NCBI GenBank assembly: GCA_039707655.1
Contig: CM077668.1
Coordinates: 68,341,086-68,405,085, forward strand
DNA length: 64,000 bases
From: Elymus sibiricus
Lineage: Eukaryota > Streptophyta > Magnoliopsida > Poales > Poaceae
Direction of reading: 5' to 3'
This document shows positions 32,894 to 45,191 of the stretch, piece after piece (within the stretch, counting starts at the first letter, position 1; every line of letters starts with the position of its first letter). The notes beneath the pieces are model-generated. The model worked only from the letters and a program-made list of their open reading frames with translations, searched no databases and was not told the origin of the DNA. The position numbers and the translations under genes were made by a program.

Positions 32894-34298
32894 TGATACG
32901 TCTTTGTCGTATCTACTTTTCCAAACACTTTTGCTCTTGTTGGACTCCAATTTGCATGATTTGAATGGAACTAACCCGGGCTGATGCTGTTTTCAGCAGA
33001 ATTGCCATGGTATTGTTTTTGTGCAGAAATCAAAGTTCTCAGAACTGGATAAAACTTTTTGTGGTTTTTTTATGGAATATATGATGAATTATGGAGCCAA
33101 GGCCCACTGCAGAGGGGGTCCCAGGTGCCCACATGGCACCTGGGCGCGCCCAGGTGCCATGTGGGCCCCTAGTAGCCCTCCTGACCCTATCTCCAAGCCT
33201 ATGAATTCTTATTCGGGGAGAAAAAAATAGGAGAGGAAGAATTATCGCGTTTCACGAGACGGAGCCACTGCCACCTCCCGTTCTTCATCGGGAGGCCAGA
33301 TCTGGAGCCCGTTTGGGGCTCCGGAGAGGGGAATCTTTGATCTTCGTCATCACCAACCTCTCTCCATCACCAATTCCATGATGCTCCTCACTGGGAGTGA
33401 GTAATTCCTTCGTAGGCTCGCTGGTCGGTGTAGGGGTTGGATGAGATCGATCATGTAATCGAGTTAGTTTTGTTAGGGCTTGATCCCTAGTATCCACTAT
33501 GTTTTGAGATTGATGTTGCTATGACTTTGCTATGCTTAATGCTTGTCACCAGGGCCCGAGTGCCATGATTTCAGATCTGAACCGTTTATGTTTCCATGAA
33601 TATATTTGTGTTCTTGATCCGATCTTGCAAGTTGTATGCACCTGCCATGTATTATGATCTGCATCCCCCTGGGTGACAATAACTGGGATTCTTTCCGGTG
33701 ATTACCGTAGTTTGAGGAGTTCATGTATTCACTATGTGTTAATTCTTTGTTCCGGTTCTCCATTAAAAGGAGGCCTTAATATCCCTTAGTTTCCTTATGG
33801 ACCCCGCTGCCACGGGAGGGTAGGACAAAAGATGTCATGCAAGTTCTTTCCATAAGCACGTATGACTATTTACGGAATGCATGCCTACATTGTATTGATG
33901 AACTGGAGCTAGTTCTGTGTCGCCCTAGGTTATAACTGCTATATGATCGATATCATCCAACACATACCCATCATCACCGATCCAGTGCCTACGAGTTTCC
34001 ACATATTGCTACTTGCTAAGTTACTACCGTTGCTGCTACTGTTACACTTGCTACAAATCTGCTACTATTACTGTTACCATTACTATTGCTACTTTGGTTA
34101 CTCGCTATCAAACTATTAAACTACTTTGCTACTAATCACTTTGCTGCAGATATTTATTCTCCAGGTGTGGTTGAATTGACAACTCAACTGCTAATACTTC
34201 CAAGTATTCTTTGGCTCCCCTTGTGTCGAATCAATAAATTTGGGTTGAATACTCTACCCTCGAAAACTGTTGCGATCCCCTATACTTGTGGGTTATCA
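32894..34298 (+). repeat. 3' LTR of the Athila-like element
   Basis: 1405 bp, TGATACGTC...GGGTTATCA. It is shorter than the 5' LTR chiefly because the GC hairpin (33121-33171) lost its centre. It is followed by the GCCCC duplication at 34299-34303. Confidence 0.92.
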
Positions 34299-34303
34299 GC
34301 CCC

Positions 34304-34446
34304 ACAAACTGACACCCCCTTGGGAAGGGCCATTCGCCGTTTCGAAGTTCCTGCACAATGGAGCATACAGACTCTACAACTTTGCCAAAGGAATAGAAGA
34401 GCCCAGAGCTTGGAACGCGGACCTACTCCGCAAGTTTTATACTTAA
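34304..34446 (+). pseudogene. Integrase C-terminal end (40-kb Gypsy), separated from the core by 15 kb
   Basis: The frame LTPPWEGPFAVSKFLHNGAY then AWNADLLRKFYT to a TAA at 34444-34446 is the typical Gypsy integrase C-terminus (a PPWEGPF motif ending in LRRFY-like residues). It reads on from the region broken at 19037. The 48 residues contain no stop. Confidence 0.85.
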
Positions 34447-34599
34447 AATAAAATTTCTCCTTTGTAATAGTTAGTCCAAATGAACTTAGATGAATAAAAT
34501 GCTTGCTTTTTTACCTATATCGTCTAGTTTGGCCTACGGCCACGTTCTGATCCAGGTGAATAACCGCATTCAGAAACTAACACATCCCTAGTGGGTGTA

Positions 34600-35415
34600 A
34601 GATAGGAGAGAGCTTAGCTGCGAACCAACTTTCGCCTAAGTTAAAAAACAATCCGAGTGAGGACCAGATCCACACTCGGGGGCTTAGCCAATTATCAGGT
34701 TTCGCCTAAGTTAAAAAACAATCCGAATGAGGACCTGATCCACACTCAAGGGCTTAGCTGCGAACCAGCTTTCGCCTAAGTTAAAAAACAATCCGAGTGG
34801 GGATCTGCTCCACACTCGGGGGGCTTAGCTGCGAACCAGCCTTCGCCTAAGTAAAAAAAACAATCTGAGTGAGGACCTGATCCACACTCGGGGGCTTAGC
34901 TGTGAATCAGCTTTTGCCTAAGTTAAAAAACAATCCGAGTGGGAATCTGCTCCGCACTCGGGGGCTTAGCTGCGAACCAGCCTTCGCCTAAGTGAGAAAA
35001 AAACAATCTGAGTGAGGACCTAATCCACACTCGGGGGCTTAGCTGCGAATCAGCTATCGCCTAAGTTAAAAAACAATTCGAGTGGGGATCTGCTCCGCAC
35101 TCGGGGGCTTAGCTGTGAACCAGCTTTCGCCTAAGTTAAAAAACAATCCGAGTGGGGATCTGATCTACACTTGGGGGCTTAGCTGCGAACCAGCTCTCGC
35201 CTAAGTTGAAAAAACAATCCGAGTGCGGATATCCACCACACTCGGGGGCTTATTTGCGAACCAGCTTTCGCCTAAGTTAAAAAACAATCCGAGTGGGGAT
35301 CTGCTCCACACTCGGGGGCTTAGCTGCGAACCAGCCTTCGCCTAAGTTAAAAAACAATCCGAGTGGAGATCTACTCCACACTCGGGGGCTTAGCCGCGAA
35401 CTACCTTTCGCCTAA
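34600..35415. repeat. 71-bp tandem repeat array, about 11 copies
   Basis: The unit contains CTCGGGGGCTTAGCTGCGAA, then CCAGCTTTCGCCTAAGTTAA, then AAAACAATCCGAGTGGGGAT. Copies are spaced 68-73 bp from about 34680 to 35385. Each carries CACTCGGGGGCTTA, similar to this family's own polypurine tract (CGATTCGGGGGCTAA). The array lies between pol and the antisense gene in the 3' tail of the 40-kb Gypsy. Copies differ by point changes and 1-3 bp indels. Confidence 0.9.
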
Positions 35416-35577
35416 GATAAACAAGGCATAAGAGGCAAATAAGAACTCAAGAGCTCGCGAATCAAAGGATCGATCCGTTCAAATGTTTCAAGAAAAAAGT
35501 GAAACGAGCCCAAGGCTCGGCGAAGTATATGGTTACAGCAACCACCCAGCATTCCGGGGCAAATTTAACCTTGTGTT

Positions 35578-36718
35578 TTAAGCGTTAGGCTGAGGGCTAG
35601 CTGGCTCGACGAAGGTCTCCAAGTCGATCCCGTCTGCGATGCGTGTGGCAGCTTCGGCGAAGGTCTCCATGAAATCCTCAAACTTGAGATTCTTCTTGTT
35701 CATCACTCCAAGGCCCTTCAGCTTCTCCTCATCCACATTCTTGCAATGAAAGCGGACGAGTGACAGCGCCACATCAGGACACTCCGAGCAGCCGACTTCT
35801 TCCAAGCTTTCGCTCGGCGGGGACCTCGTTCAGCCGCGTCATGACTGATTCCAGATCCATCTGGGTCTCCTCGCCGGGCTGCAACTCCTTGTCGATCTGC
35901 CCTAGAGCACCTCTCATCCAAGTGATATAGCCCAAGGCGTTCTCCAGGCGGTCCTCTAGGCACAAGATGGCAAGAGCTGATTTGTCAGCAACGAGTGACC
36001 TAGAAGGATCCAGCTCCCTCTCAAGCCTCTCCAGCTCCAACTCTGTGTTGTAGTAGTGCTCTGATTAAGCAAAGGAAGCTCATGAGCGAATGATTGGAAA
36101 AAGCCCAGCAGCGCATGGATTCCATTCGGACCAGAAAGAACTTACCAGCAAGCTTCTCGCCAAACTCCGTGCAGAACTCCTCAATATGCGATTCCAGGGC
36201 ATTCTTCTTCTCAACGAGCTGTGCGACCTTCTCCTCCAGTGTCTGCTTCTCCTGCGCAAAGGCATCAACTTGACCTTGGCATTTCTTCTCCCATTCGGAA
36301 GATTCGCCATTGGCAGTGATGACGGCAGCCTTGAGGTCCTTGTTCTCCTCTTCCAATTTGCCGACTGAAGCCAGCTTCTTGCCAGCAAGCTTGGTCTTGG
36401 TCCTAGCTTCCTTCTGAGCCGACGCCAGATCCTTGTCCTTGTTGTCCAGCGCCTGCTTCATGGTTTCTAAAGAAACAGAAGTCCTGAGCCTCACTACGAG
36501 TTGGGTATTCTCGCTATGAACATCTGTCGGAGCGGAATGACTCGGATCAAAGATGAAAAACAGTGTGAAACTGCCAACCGAAGGAAATATCTTACCTCCC
36601 AGAGCTTTCTTCTCCTTCTCCAGTCGGGCACTCTTGAGCTTCTCAGCGTCGGCCGGAGGGATATCACCTCCTTCTCCAGCGCAGCATAGTGGGATCCCAA
36701 CTCACAAGTGGCCTGCAT
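35578..36718 (-). pseudogene. Antisense gene of the 40-kb Gypsy, C-terminal coiled-coil exons
   Basis: Minus-strand exons with good splice signals: one ending at 36596 (GGGAG|GTAAGA), one from 36466 to 36146 (CTTTAG|AAACC to TGCTG|GTAAGT), and one from 36060 (AATCAG|AGCAC) to a stop at 35578, with one frame break near 35820. The protein is strongly heptad-like (KQALDNKDKDLASAQKEART, LEEENKDLKAAVI, QEKQTLEEKVAQLVEKKNAL), a long coiled coil, ending FVEPASPQPNA. This matches the C-terminal half of antisense proteins often annotated in grass Gypsy elements as putative gypsy-type transposon protein. The function is unknown. The N-terminal half is at 47267-48796; a LINE and a Gypsy fragment now lie between. 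Confidence 0.65.
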
Positions 36719-36894
36719 CGTACAAAAAACAGCCAGTCAGAGAGTATGAAGGAAAAAACCAAAATACTGACCCACTGACACTCGGCCATACACCCCCGAG
36801 AGGAACAAGCTCGACCAGTACCAGATCCTCAAGTACCCTCTGATCTACCTTCACTTAGCCGGTTTTTGAATCGGCGATGAAGAAGATAGAGGAC

Positions 36895-36910
36895 AACAAC
36901 ACACTCTGAT
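36895..36910. repeat. LINE target-site duplication, left copy (16 bp)
   Basis: AACAACACACTCTGAT, repeated perfectly at 44012-44027. It defines the insertion of the plus-strand LINE. Confidence 0.92.
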
Positions 36911-37068
36911 ATATAGATCATGAACGATGGCGCTCCCACCCCTCCCACCTCCCACCTAGGTCTTCCGGCAATCTCCCCGGCGATCTCGCCCTCCAACCAC
37001 TATATTCCAAGATCTCTCCATTCATCTCACTCGGCATTCTCTGATCTATCCATTAATACCCATCTCAC

Positions 37069-40000
37069 ATGGGTTCTCACGGTGGATCAACCTTGGGTTT
37101 GGACTTCTCCAAGGGCACCTCCTTTGCAAATGAGGTTTTTAGATCTTGTGGACTTCTGGTGCATCCCACCGAATCCACGGGACAATTCTTCATGGTGGTA
37201 TCTTTCAGCAGACATAATTTTCGGCTGGATGAGGATTCTGTGGCGGCTGCCTTGGAATCAGCGATTGGTGGATCTGCAATTGAATTGTTGGTCAGTCTCA
37301 TTAAAGACAAGGTTTTTTCATTCATTGTCTCTTGCAAACAAGTTGGCCTTTATATTCTGCAACTACGATCGTTTGCTTGGTTGCACTTCAAGTGTTTCTT
37401 TCATTTATGGGGTCATGGAGGTCCCAATTGGAAGAGGGAATTTTTGCTTTGGAAAAAAAATAGTGTGATGCTAAATGGATTTTAGTTAGTCCTTCAAAGA
37501 AGCGTGCAGCCCTTGGCATGTTGGCCATGCATAAGCCGCCACCTAAATCATCCATTAAATCTGCCTCTTCTACTAGGAAGAAACTATCCTTTGCTACGTT
37601 CCAGCAGTATGATATTTGCAAAAGTTATAGATATCCAGCCACCCAAGTTTGTATTCAGACCACTCTGGATGCGGGTTATGATCTCCCTCCTCGTGGGCGA
37701 GTTATCATTCACCCACCGCCGGTGAACAATCTTCAGTGGACGGTGGCTACGCCACCCATCATGTTTGGTACGATCAACGTGCCGGGCACTTCTTCAGCCG
37801 TGATTCCCGCACCTGCCTCTACTGATGTTTTGCATGCAACCCCTGTTGGCGGTATGGGAGTTATTTCAAGTTTAGCTAACAAGCCCACGGGTGATGAACC
37901 TCTTTCGGCCCAGATTGTCTTGTCATGTGGATCTGGAGTTGACAAGCCCACTGATGTTGGGCCTCCCTCGGCCCAGAATAATTTGCCACGTGATAGACCA
38001 TTGTGCACCATCTCCGATTTTGAACTCTGATTACTTGGGAAGTAATCAACAATCTACCGTTCGTTCAGAGGATTCTACTGGTTTTAATGATCTCATCGAT
38101 GATATGGTTAATAGAGTTTGGAAATGTCAAAACTGCTTTTCTATGGTGCATACTACCAATATGTGTACCAATCTGGTTAGATGCCGCCGTTGTTTTCAGC
38201 AAGGTCACAGGGCCAATAAACTACACAGGATCTTTACCTTCCCCGAATTTTCAGTGGGTCCCACGGGTCAATGCAACATCTCCTGCCGCGGCTGCATAGA
38301 TATCCCCGCTTGATGCCTCGAGTTCTTCCCCTGCTAGCACTATTGGGCCATTGCCCTGTCCCATCACTGCTGCCTCGCCATCTCCTTCACCATTGCCTGC
38401 AGAACCACCACCACCAACGCCTCCGCCACCCGCTGATAATCTCGGGTCATCCAAGGCAGTTCCCGAGATGGCCAACTTCCCGCTTGATCCTATGGAGTTC
38501 GCACCGCCAGGCTTCGACATCATCGATGGCGGTCCATTACGCCTCCCGAGGACATTCTTCTCGCCGGCAGTGGCGCCAGATCGCCGTCATGAGGAGTACG
38601 CCATTGCCATCGTTGACCCAGCTCCTCTACCGGAGGAAATCCAAATCTTTCGCAATATGGTCAGTGATTTTGTTGTTAATAATCTAGGAAGGGTGGTTCT
38701 TGATGCTCAGCCATGGATTCAAGGTGTGGGTTTATTTCAGTTTCGTAGTGCTCTTGCTCGTCAAGCTTTGGTTGACCATGCACCTTTCGATCTGGGCAAT
38801 GGTCGATTCGTTCGTTTTGTGCCGCATGATGAGGGTATCAACTATAGAGCTACCCAAGGTTTCCGTCATGGCTGGGTCATGATATTGTGTATACCATTGG
38901 ATTACAGGCGCACTAATTACATTGCTGATGCGATTAGCACTTTCGGGCGTTTTCATCATTGGCACCAAGATGATCCTATGTTAGTCCGTACTCTTGCATA
39001 TGTTTCTTTTCCTGCTCCTTCCTTGGTGCCTAGAGATGTGGTATACATAGAGTACACTGATTTTGGTGGAGCTAGGGTTTCTTGGACCGCACCTATATAT
39101 GTCCTCTCGACCGATTTTGCTGATATCATGCCAGATGATGAGGACCCGATGTCGTTCAATGGAAATCCACACCCCCTCCGAGGACAGATGCAGTTTGATA
39201 ACCATAACTGGGTCATGCCAGAATTCCCGGAGTTAGGAAGGAATGAGGTGCCCCTGCCTGCCAATGATCGTATTCAGCTAGACATTGTCCAGCCAGAGCA
39301 GCATGACAACCAGCAAGAGCCAGTTGAGGAAGTTCAGTCATAGGAGTCTATTGTTCTGCAAGTTTTTGATGCCTCTGTCAATAAGGATGATGCTGCTGTT
39401 GTAGTTTACCAGTCTCCTATTATACCTGATGCCCAGCAGGTTTTGCATATTGGCCAGGTGTTCACTATTTTTGGGCCAGAACTACCACCAGTGATGCAAT
39501 GGCAGAGAAGTTTTGAACGCATGATGCCAATGATGTGGTTCTCTGATGTGCCAAGATCAATCTCCCTGCCAAAATTGGAGCCCCTGATTCTTGCTAAGAG
39601 ATCTTGGGATATTTATTTCTCTAAGTCTGACCTGATGTTCAGACTGGTGCCACAGCCTGAAGTGGTCCGAAGCCCTGTTCGTCGCGTTCCTTTCAAGAGA
39701 CCGGTGGCTAGAGCTCTCTATTTTGACGAGGTTTCTGAACCAGTTTCTGAAGCTTTCGCTTTTTCCGCAACTTCGATAGTTTCCAAGAAGAGAGCCAATA
39801 AGGTGTCCACTGTCAAACATCCAATTGTAGTGGAATCACAAGTTCATCGGAGTGCACGGCTTAGCGCTCTGCGTGATGGCTATCGCAAGCCGCCGGCGAA
39901 GGTGCCCCCTCCTCCAACTCAAGTGGCGAAGAAGCGCAGAACTAAACCTGCCACACCTTCCATGCCTACTGAAACTGCCTCAAGTGTGCCCGAGGTGCCT

Positions 40001-40132
40001 CCCCCGACCACCATTAATGAGCTCCAGCGTATCGGAGCTCGCCTCCGTATTGCCCCCGAGAAGATCACCACGGAGAAGCTTGTAGCTGACCCGTCTTCAT
40101 CATGCAGCAGCAAGGATTCTGATGATCAGTAA
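37069..40132 (+). pseudogene. LINE ORF1 (nucleic-acid-binding protein), frameshifted
   Basis: From ATG 37069 (MGSHGGSTLGLDFSKGTSFA) the frame breaks near 37480, continues in 37518-38030, and shifts again into a Cys-rich zinc knuckle (CQNCFSMVHTTNMC ... CRRCFQQGH, about 38118-38215). 38351-39343 then reads the conserved ORF1 domain (LGRVVLDAQPWIQGVGLFQF, RFVRFVPHDEGINYRATQG, RTNYIADAISTFGRFHHWH). After one more stop, 39443-40132 gives the basic Ser/Arg/Pro-rich tail (VHRSARLSALRDGYRKPPAK). It would coat LINE RNA. At least three frame breaks. Confidence 0.82.
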
Positions 40133-40284
40133 CAAACTCAACTTGTTGGGTCCCTGGCGTACCCGTCTAATCGCCACTTATCTTTATGTGTTTTATTTTG
40201 TGCTGAACTTCATCGCGTCATGTTTAGCAGGGTGGTACAGGCCATTGCGTGGCCTATGTTTGCTTTTATTTCCTTTGGTTTGTA

Positions 40285-43200
40285 ATGAATTTGAACTCCT
40301 TTAGAGACTGGAAAGTACTATGTTGGAATGTGCATGGCCTTAATTCTGAAGCTCGCCAACTCGCGGTTAGGTAGAAGATTGATGAAAGTGGCTGCTCTGT
40401 TATTTGCCTACAAGAAACTAAATGCTCACACATTGATCAACGTTTTCTAAGGAGATTTTGTCCACACCAATTTGATAATTTTGTGTATGTTCCCTCGATG
40501 TGAGCTTCTGCTGGAATGATTATTATTTGGAACTATTCTTTCTTCTCCGGCAAATTAATTGAGACACGTCATTTTGGTATCATTGTGGAGTTCACTTCTC
40601 AGCATACGAGTGACACCTAGACCTTGGTCTCCGTATACGGTCAATGCCAAGGCCCATCCAGAGATGACTTTGCTCAGTGGCTATATAATCTGGATATACA
40701 ATTTGATGCAAAATGGCTAATCCTCGGTGATTTCAATTTCATGCGTTCATTGGATAATCATAACTTACCGGGTGGCAATGTTAATGACATCTTTCTTTTC
40801 AATGAGATTATTGGACATTCGGGTCTTGTGGAATTACCTATCAAGGGAAGACAATACACTTGGTCGAATATGCAAACAAATCCCCTTCTTGAGCAAATTG
40901 ATTGGTTTTTCACGTCGGTATCATGGACTACAGATCACCCTAACACTATGGTCATGCCTCTTGCACGAACTGCTTCGGATCATGTCCCGTGTGTTGTCAC
41001 AATTGCGACATCTATCCCAAGAGCCAAGGTTTTTCGTTTCGAAAATTATTGGGACGATCTTCCGGGCTTTTTGGACTGTGTTTCTGAGGTCTGGGCCAAG
41101 CCCATTGGTAGGACTTCTGCTGCTTCGGCCATCTTTGCTAAGTTCAAGGCTCTTCGGTATGCTTTGAAAAAATGGCATGTTAATTTGTCCAAGATTAAGA
41201 CTCTCATTGGAGATTGCAATAGAGTCATCCTTTTCTTTGATGAGCTTGAGCAGCTTCGGACACTAAGATGGCCTGAAATGAACTTCAAAAGAATTGTCAA
41301 GCTGCACCTTGAAGAAATTTTGCGATTGCAATTTATTTATTGGAAGCAAAGATGCACCGGTTAATTAAGGTTGGAGAGGAAAATACTAAGTTTTTCCACG
41401 CCATGGCAACTGAGCGATACAGAAAAAATACAATTTCTTCAATTAGGAATGCTGCAGGGGAGTTTGTTTCTGATCATCATCAGTTAGCTGGAATGTTCTG
41501 GTCTGATTTTAAAAACAGAATGGGCCACTCCCATGGGATTCAAATGGGCTTCGATTTGGATAGGCTGATTTCCAGGGTGGATGGGTTAGAGGATCTCTCT
41601 TGGTCCTTTTCTGAGGCTAAAATCAATGATGTTATCAGCAACATGCCACCTGACCGTGCCCCTGGGCCGGATGGTTTCACCGGTCTCTTCATGAAGAAAT
41701 GCTGGAACATCATTAAAGAGGATTTCATGCAGCTAGTTCAGGAGTTTTATGAGGGTAAATGTAATCTTGAATGTCTGAACACTTCCCTCTTAACACTCAT
41801 CCCAAAGAAACTGAGCCCGAAGCTCGTTGGGGATTTTCGGCCGATCTCTCTTACTAACACTTGCCTGAAGTTCCTCACTAAACTTCTAGCAAATCGTCTT
41901 CAAAGGGTTTTTCTTTAGTGCATTCAGAGAAATCAATATGGTTTTCTTAGGTGTCGATCTATTCAAGATTGCTTGGCCTGGTGTTTTGAATATTTATACC
42001 AATGCAAAGCTTCCAAGTGCCCCATTGTTTTGATCAAACTAGATTTTACCAAGGCCTTTGACACCATTGAGCATGAGGCTATTTTGAAGATCATGAAATG
42101 CAAGGGTTTTGATAATCGATGGTTGAACTGGGTTCGTAGTTTGCTATCCTCTGGCTCTTCTTCTGTTCTTCTCAATGGCGTTCCCGGTAGGCATTTCCAG
42201 TGCAAAAGTGGAGTGAGGCAAGGGGATCCCTTTTCCCCCCTTCTTTTTGTTCTTGCAGTTGATCTTCTTCAGTCCGTTGTCAATGACATGTGCAGCAGCA
42301 ATACCATCAGTCTCCCAATTGCGTCACATTGCTCTAATTATATGATTGTCCAATACGCCGATGATACACTTATCTTTCTGCCTGCGGTTGACAGTTAGCT
42401 CATCGCCCTAAAAGAAATGCTTGAGGTTTTTGCCATGTCTACAGGATTGAGAGTCAACTTTGGTAAATCTTCCTTGATCCCTTTGAACATGTCTCAGGAG
42501 GAAGGTGCTAGGCTTGCCAGTCTGCTTGGTTGTGTGGTTGGCTCTATGCCTTTTACATATTTGGGTTTACCTATGGGCACGACAAGGCCAACAATCTATG
42601 ACCTCATGCCTCTTGTTGATCGGATCGAGCGTAGACTATCAGCTTCTTCATGCTTTCTGAACCAGGGGAGTAGGCTGCAATTATTACAGTCTGTACTCAA
42701 CTCCATGCCCATATACTTCCTCTGCTCACTCTCGTTTCCCCTGGGAATTCTCAAGCAAAATGAAAGAATTGAACGGCAATGTCTTTGGAGAGGGAATACT
42801 GACAACCCTCGACAATCCTTGGCGGCATGGGACTTTGTGTGCAGGCCGAGGAACTGTGGTGGTCTTGGAGTGATCAATCTGAGCATTCAAAATGATGCTC
42901 TGTTACTCAAGCATCTCTTCAATTTTTTCAATAAAAGAGACATACCTTGGGTTAACCTTATTTGGGACACCTACTATGGTTCCTCCCCTCCGCAAGCAAC
43001 TGAAAGTTGTGGTTCATTTTGGTGGCGTGACGTTATGAAGCTCTAGGAAAATTTTTGCAATCTGACTATTCCTCAGGTACATGCTGGTGATACTGTGATT
43101 TTTTGGCTCGATCGTTGGTAGCTTGATGAAGGTCCACTCCTCTAAAGGAAAGATTTCCATGTCTTCATTCTTTTGTCATTGATGATTTGCTCTCTGTCAA

Positions 43201-43896
43201 GGACATCATGGAGTTACCCTCTCTGACAGATAACTTGCATCTGCCATTATCCTCTGAAGCTCACCAAGAACTCAGACAGCTAGAGGATTTATTGACCTTG
43301 TTCAGTTTCACCCCTGATGAGAATGATATTTGGAGATGGCCATCCAAATCAGGAGATTTCCATTCCAAAATATATTATGACTTTGCCCATGCTCATATAA
43401 TTGTTGATCCTATCTTCAATGGATTTGGAAATGCTCCTGCACTCTCAAGATAAAAGTTTTTGGCTGGCTATTATTAATGGATAGGTTAAACACAAGAGAT
43501 ATGATGCAACGCAGACATTGGATCATACAGGATGACACTTATGTGCTTTGTAACTCTCATGTACATGAGGACAGAGCTCACCTATTCTTTACCTGTCTAT
43601 TTAGCCAGCGTGTTTCAAACTATTTTGGTATTTCTTGGGTGACCCAACCCAATCAGTCAACCTTCCTAATGGCCTCTACTGCCAAGAAAGAATTTGCCCA
43701 GCCTTTCTTCACAGAAGTGGTCTTCACAGCTTTATGGAACATCTGGACGGAAAGAAATGGCTTGATTTTCAGAAATGTTGCTCCTAGTTTTAGATCTTAG
43801 AGGAGAAATTTTGTCTATGATCTTTCCCTTTTAGCTCATAGAATCGAGTGTAAATATAAAGAGAGCCTTCTAACCTGGATTGCTTCTCTTCCTTAG
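40285..43896 (+). pseudogene. LINE ORF2: endonuclease and reverse transcriptase, multiply broken
   Basis: Starts MNLNSFRDWKVLCWNVHGLN at 40285. Endonuclease blocks are VICLQETK, SVYGQCQGPSRDDFAQWL, AKWLILGDFNFMRSLDNHN and TASDHVPC, with three stops. A frameshift near 41350 precedes the RT blocks [78 protein letters not shown] and catalytic YADDTLIFLP (about 42352-42381). Further shifts precede the C-terminal Cys/His region (near 43550-43600) and the end at 43896. It is more damaged than its minus-strand relative, which has three stops and no shift. Confidence 0.9.
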
Positions 43897-44027
43897 GTAA
43901 GTTTTGTAAGTAGTCTCAACCCTCTCACTGTAATTTGTATTTACTTTGGTTCCTCTATTTTATTTGAATAAAGAAGTATGAGGCTTTTGCCTTGCAGTAC
44001 ATAGTCAAAAAAACAACACACTCTGAT

Positions 44028-44341
44028 CTACTTCTGTTCGACCAACTTCCGAGTCGGCAACGAAGAAGGCCCTGCCTGTTGTCTCACCAATACACGAGTG
44101 TTGTCGAGCACCCCGAGTGCCAAGGCACGGTTCTAAAGACTACCACCGATTACTCGCAATCGACAGCAGTCTCGGGGACTACACCTAGTGGGTGCACTCA
44201 GCGTGCCCCCACTGGAAAGTGACTCGCGTTGAGCTAAAAAAATGGCAAACGGTAGCCTCGGGGACTACACCCAGACAACAAGTTACGAAAGACTCTGTTG
44301 TTAATACTATCTGCTATGGTACCAAGCTTATGATTCCTAAG
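44028..44341 (+). other. 3' tail segment of the 40-kb Gypsy between two insertions
   Basis: Non-coding. It contains CTCGGGGACTACACCTAGTG followed by GGTGCACTCAGCGTGCCCCC (about 44172-44215), an imperfect inverted repeat also found at 236-285 in another Gypsy tail. It ends CTAAG, the expected left target duplication of the next element; no right copy was found. Confidence 0.65.
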
Positions 44342-45191
44342 TGTCGGAGTGTGGGGTTCCGTAGACCCAAGAAAGGTTCGAACACTGGGGCGTGTGCGGA
44401 ATGATCTTGCCTATTATCAGACTCGCTGCTCAATGTTCCATGGCCTAGCTACGCCGCGCTCGCGCTGAGGAAGAAGATGGAGACACGATCGTTTAGCCAG
44501 GTTCAGGCCACCTTGTGGTGTAAAACCCTACTCCTACTTTGTGGTGGATTGCCTCGCGAGGAGGTAGAGGATGAACTGGTACAAGTCTCTTGGTCCGACT
44601 GATTTCAGATCCCTCTCTCCCTTCTCCCCCTCTCTACGATGGTGGCTAGCTTATCTATATACTGGCCTGATCCTCTTCCCTCATAGTTTAGGCGGGAAGG
44701 GATCCCACAATGGCCAAATTCAAAGGGGGACTGGAGTACATCCTATCCTGACTAAAGATGGTCTTCGCCTGCAAAGCTTCTGGTCGGGACGCCATGGTGG
44801 GCTTGGAGACGACCGCCGTCCTGCCGCACCTACCGTCTTGGTCTTGTTGCACCGGAATGGAAACCTTTGGGGGATTCCTTGGGAACCCGCGTATGCCCTT
44901 GCCTCCTTAGCATCGAAGAGGAAACAGTCCTAGTCTGCGCCCGCTGGCGCCCTCCTGGCCTTGGTCGTCATGGTTCACGTCACCGCGCGCCTCATGAGGC
45001 GGGGCACTGGCCTCGGAATATCCGCTCCTCAGGAGGCAGCCTCGGGAGGCCACTCCTCAGGAGGTCTTGGCGTGGTTCACCTCGCAAGGCTGGGAGCCCT
45101 CGCGAGGGCCTTGCTCGTGAAGGCTTGGGGGTCGTCCATGCTGGGCCTTAGTCGCCGTCGTGCATGGGCCGCAGGTCCCAGAGCACCGACA
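44342..45191 (-). repeat. 3' LTR of the minus-strand element
   Basis: 850 bp with perfect short inverted termini TGTCGG...CCGACA. A TATA box is seen only on minus (CAGTATATAGATAAGC, about 44665), which sets the orientation together with the adjacent purine tract complement GTAGCCCCCGGGC. Confidence 0.8.

Larger units (their letters stand above)
19038..34298 (+). mobile_element. Athila-clade (Sabrina-like) Gypsy element, 15.3 kb, TSD GCCCC
   Basis: Two LTRs (19038-20460, 32894-34298) are flanked by GCCCC at 19033-19037 and 34299-34303. A primer-binding site follows the 5' LTR, and a purine tract AAGCTTGGGGGAGT precedes the 3' LTR. It encodes Gag, a retropepsin-like region and an ATHILA ORF1-type protein, but I find no reverse transcriptase, RNase H or integrase, so it is probably non-autonomous even when intact. 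A minus-strand LINE sits between about 23420 and 29004. LTRs differ by roughly 4% by hand estimate, younger than the host Gypsy. The name Sabrina is from memory of its LTR start and is not verified. Confidence 0.9.
36911..44011 (+). mobile_element. LINE (plus strand), 7.1 kb with 16-bp TSD
   Basis: Carries a 5' leader, ORF1 with a zinc knuckle, and ORF2 with endonuclease and reverse transcriptase. It ends in a short A-run (GTCAAAAAAA) directly before the duplicated AACAACACACTCTGAT. Presence of a leader before ORF1 suggests a near full-length copy. Although the target duplication is identical, both ORFs are disrupted, so the source copy may already have been decayed, or the 16-bp site escaped mutation by chance. 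Homologous to the minus-strand LINE at 23420-29004. Confidence 0.93.

Noticed and set aside
34600..35415. CRISPR-like appearance of regularly spaced repeats
   Set aside because: Units are contiguous 71-bp tandem copies with no unique spacers, in a plant retrotransposon tail.
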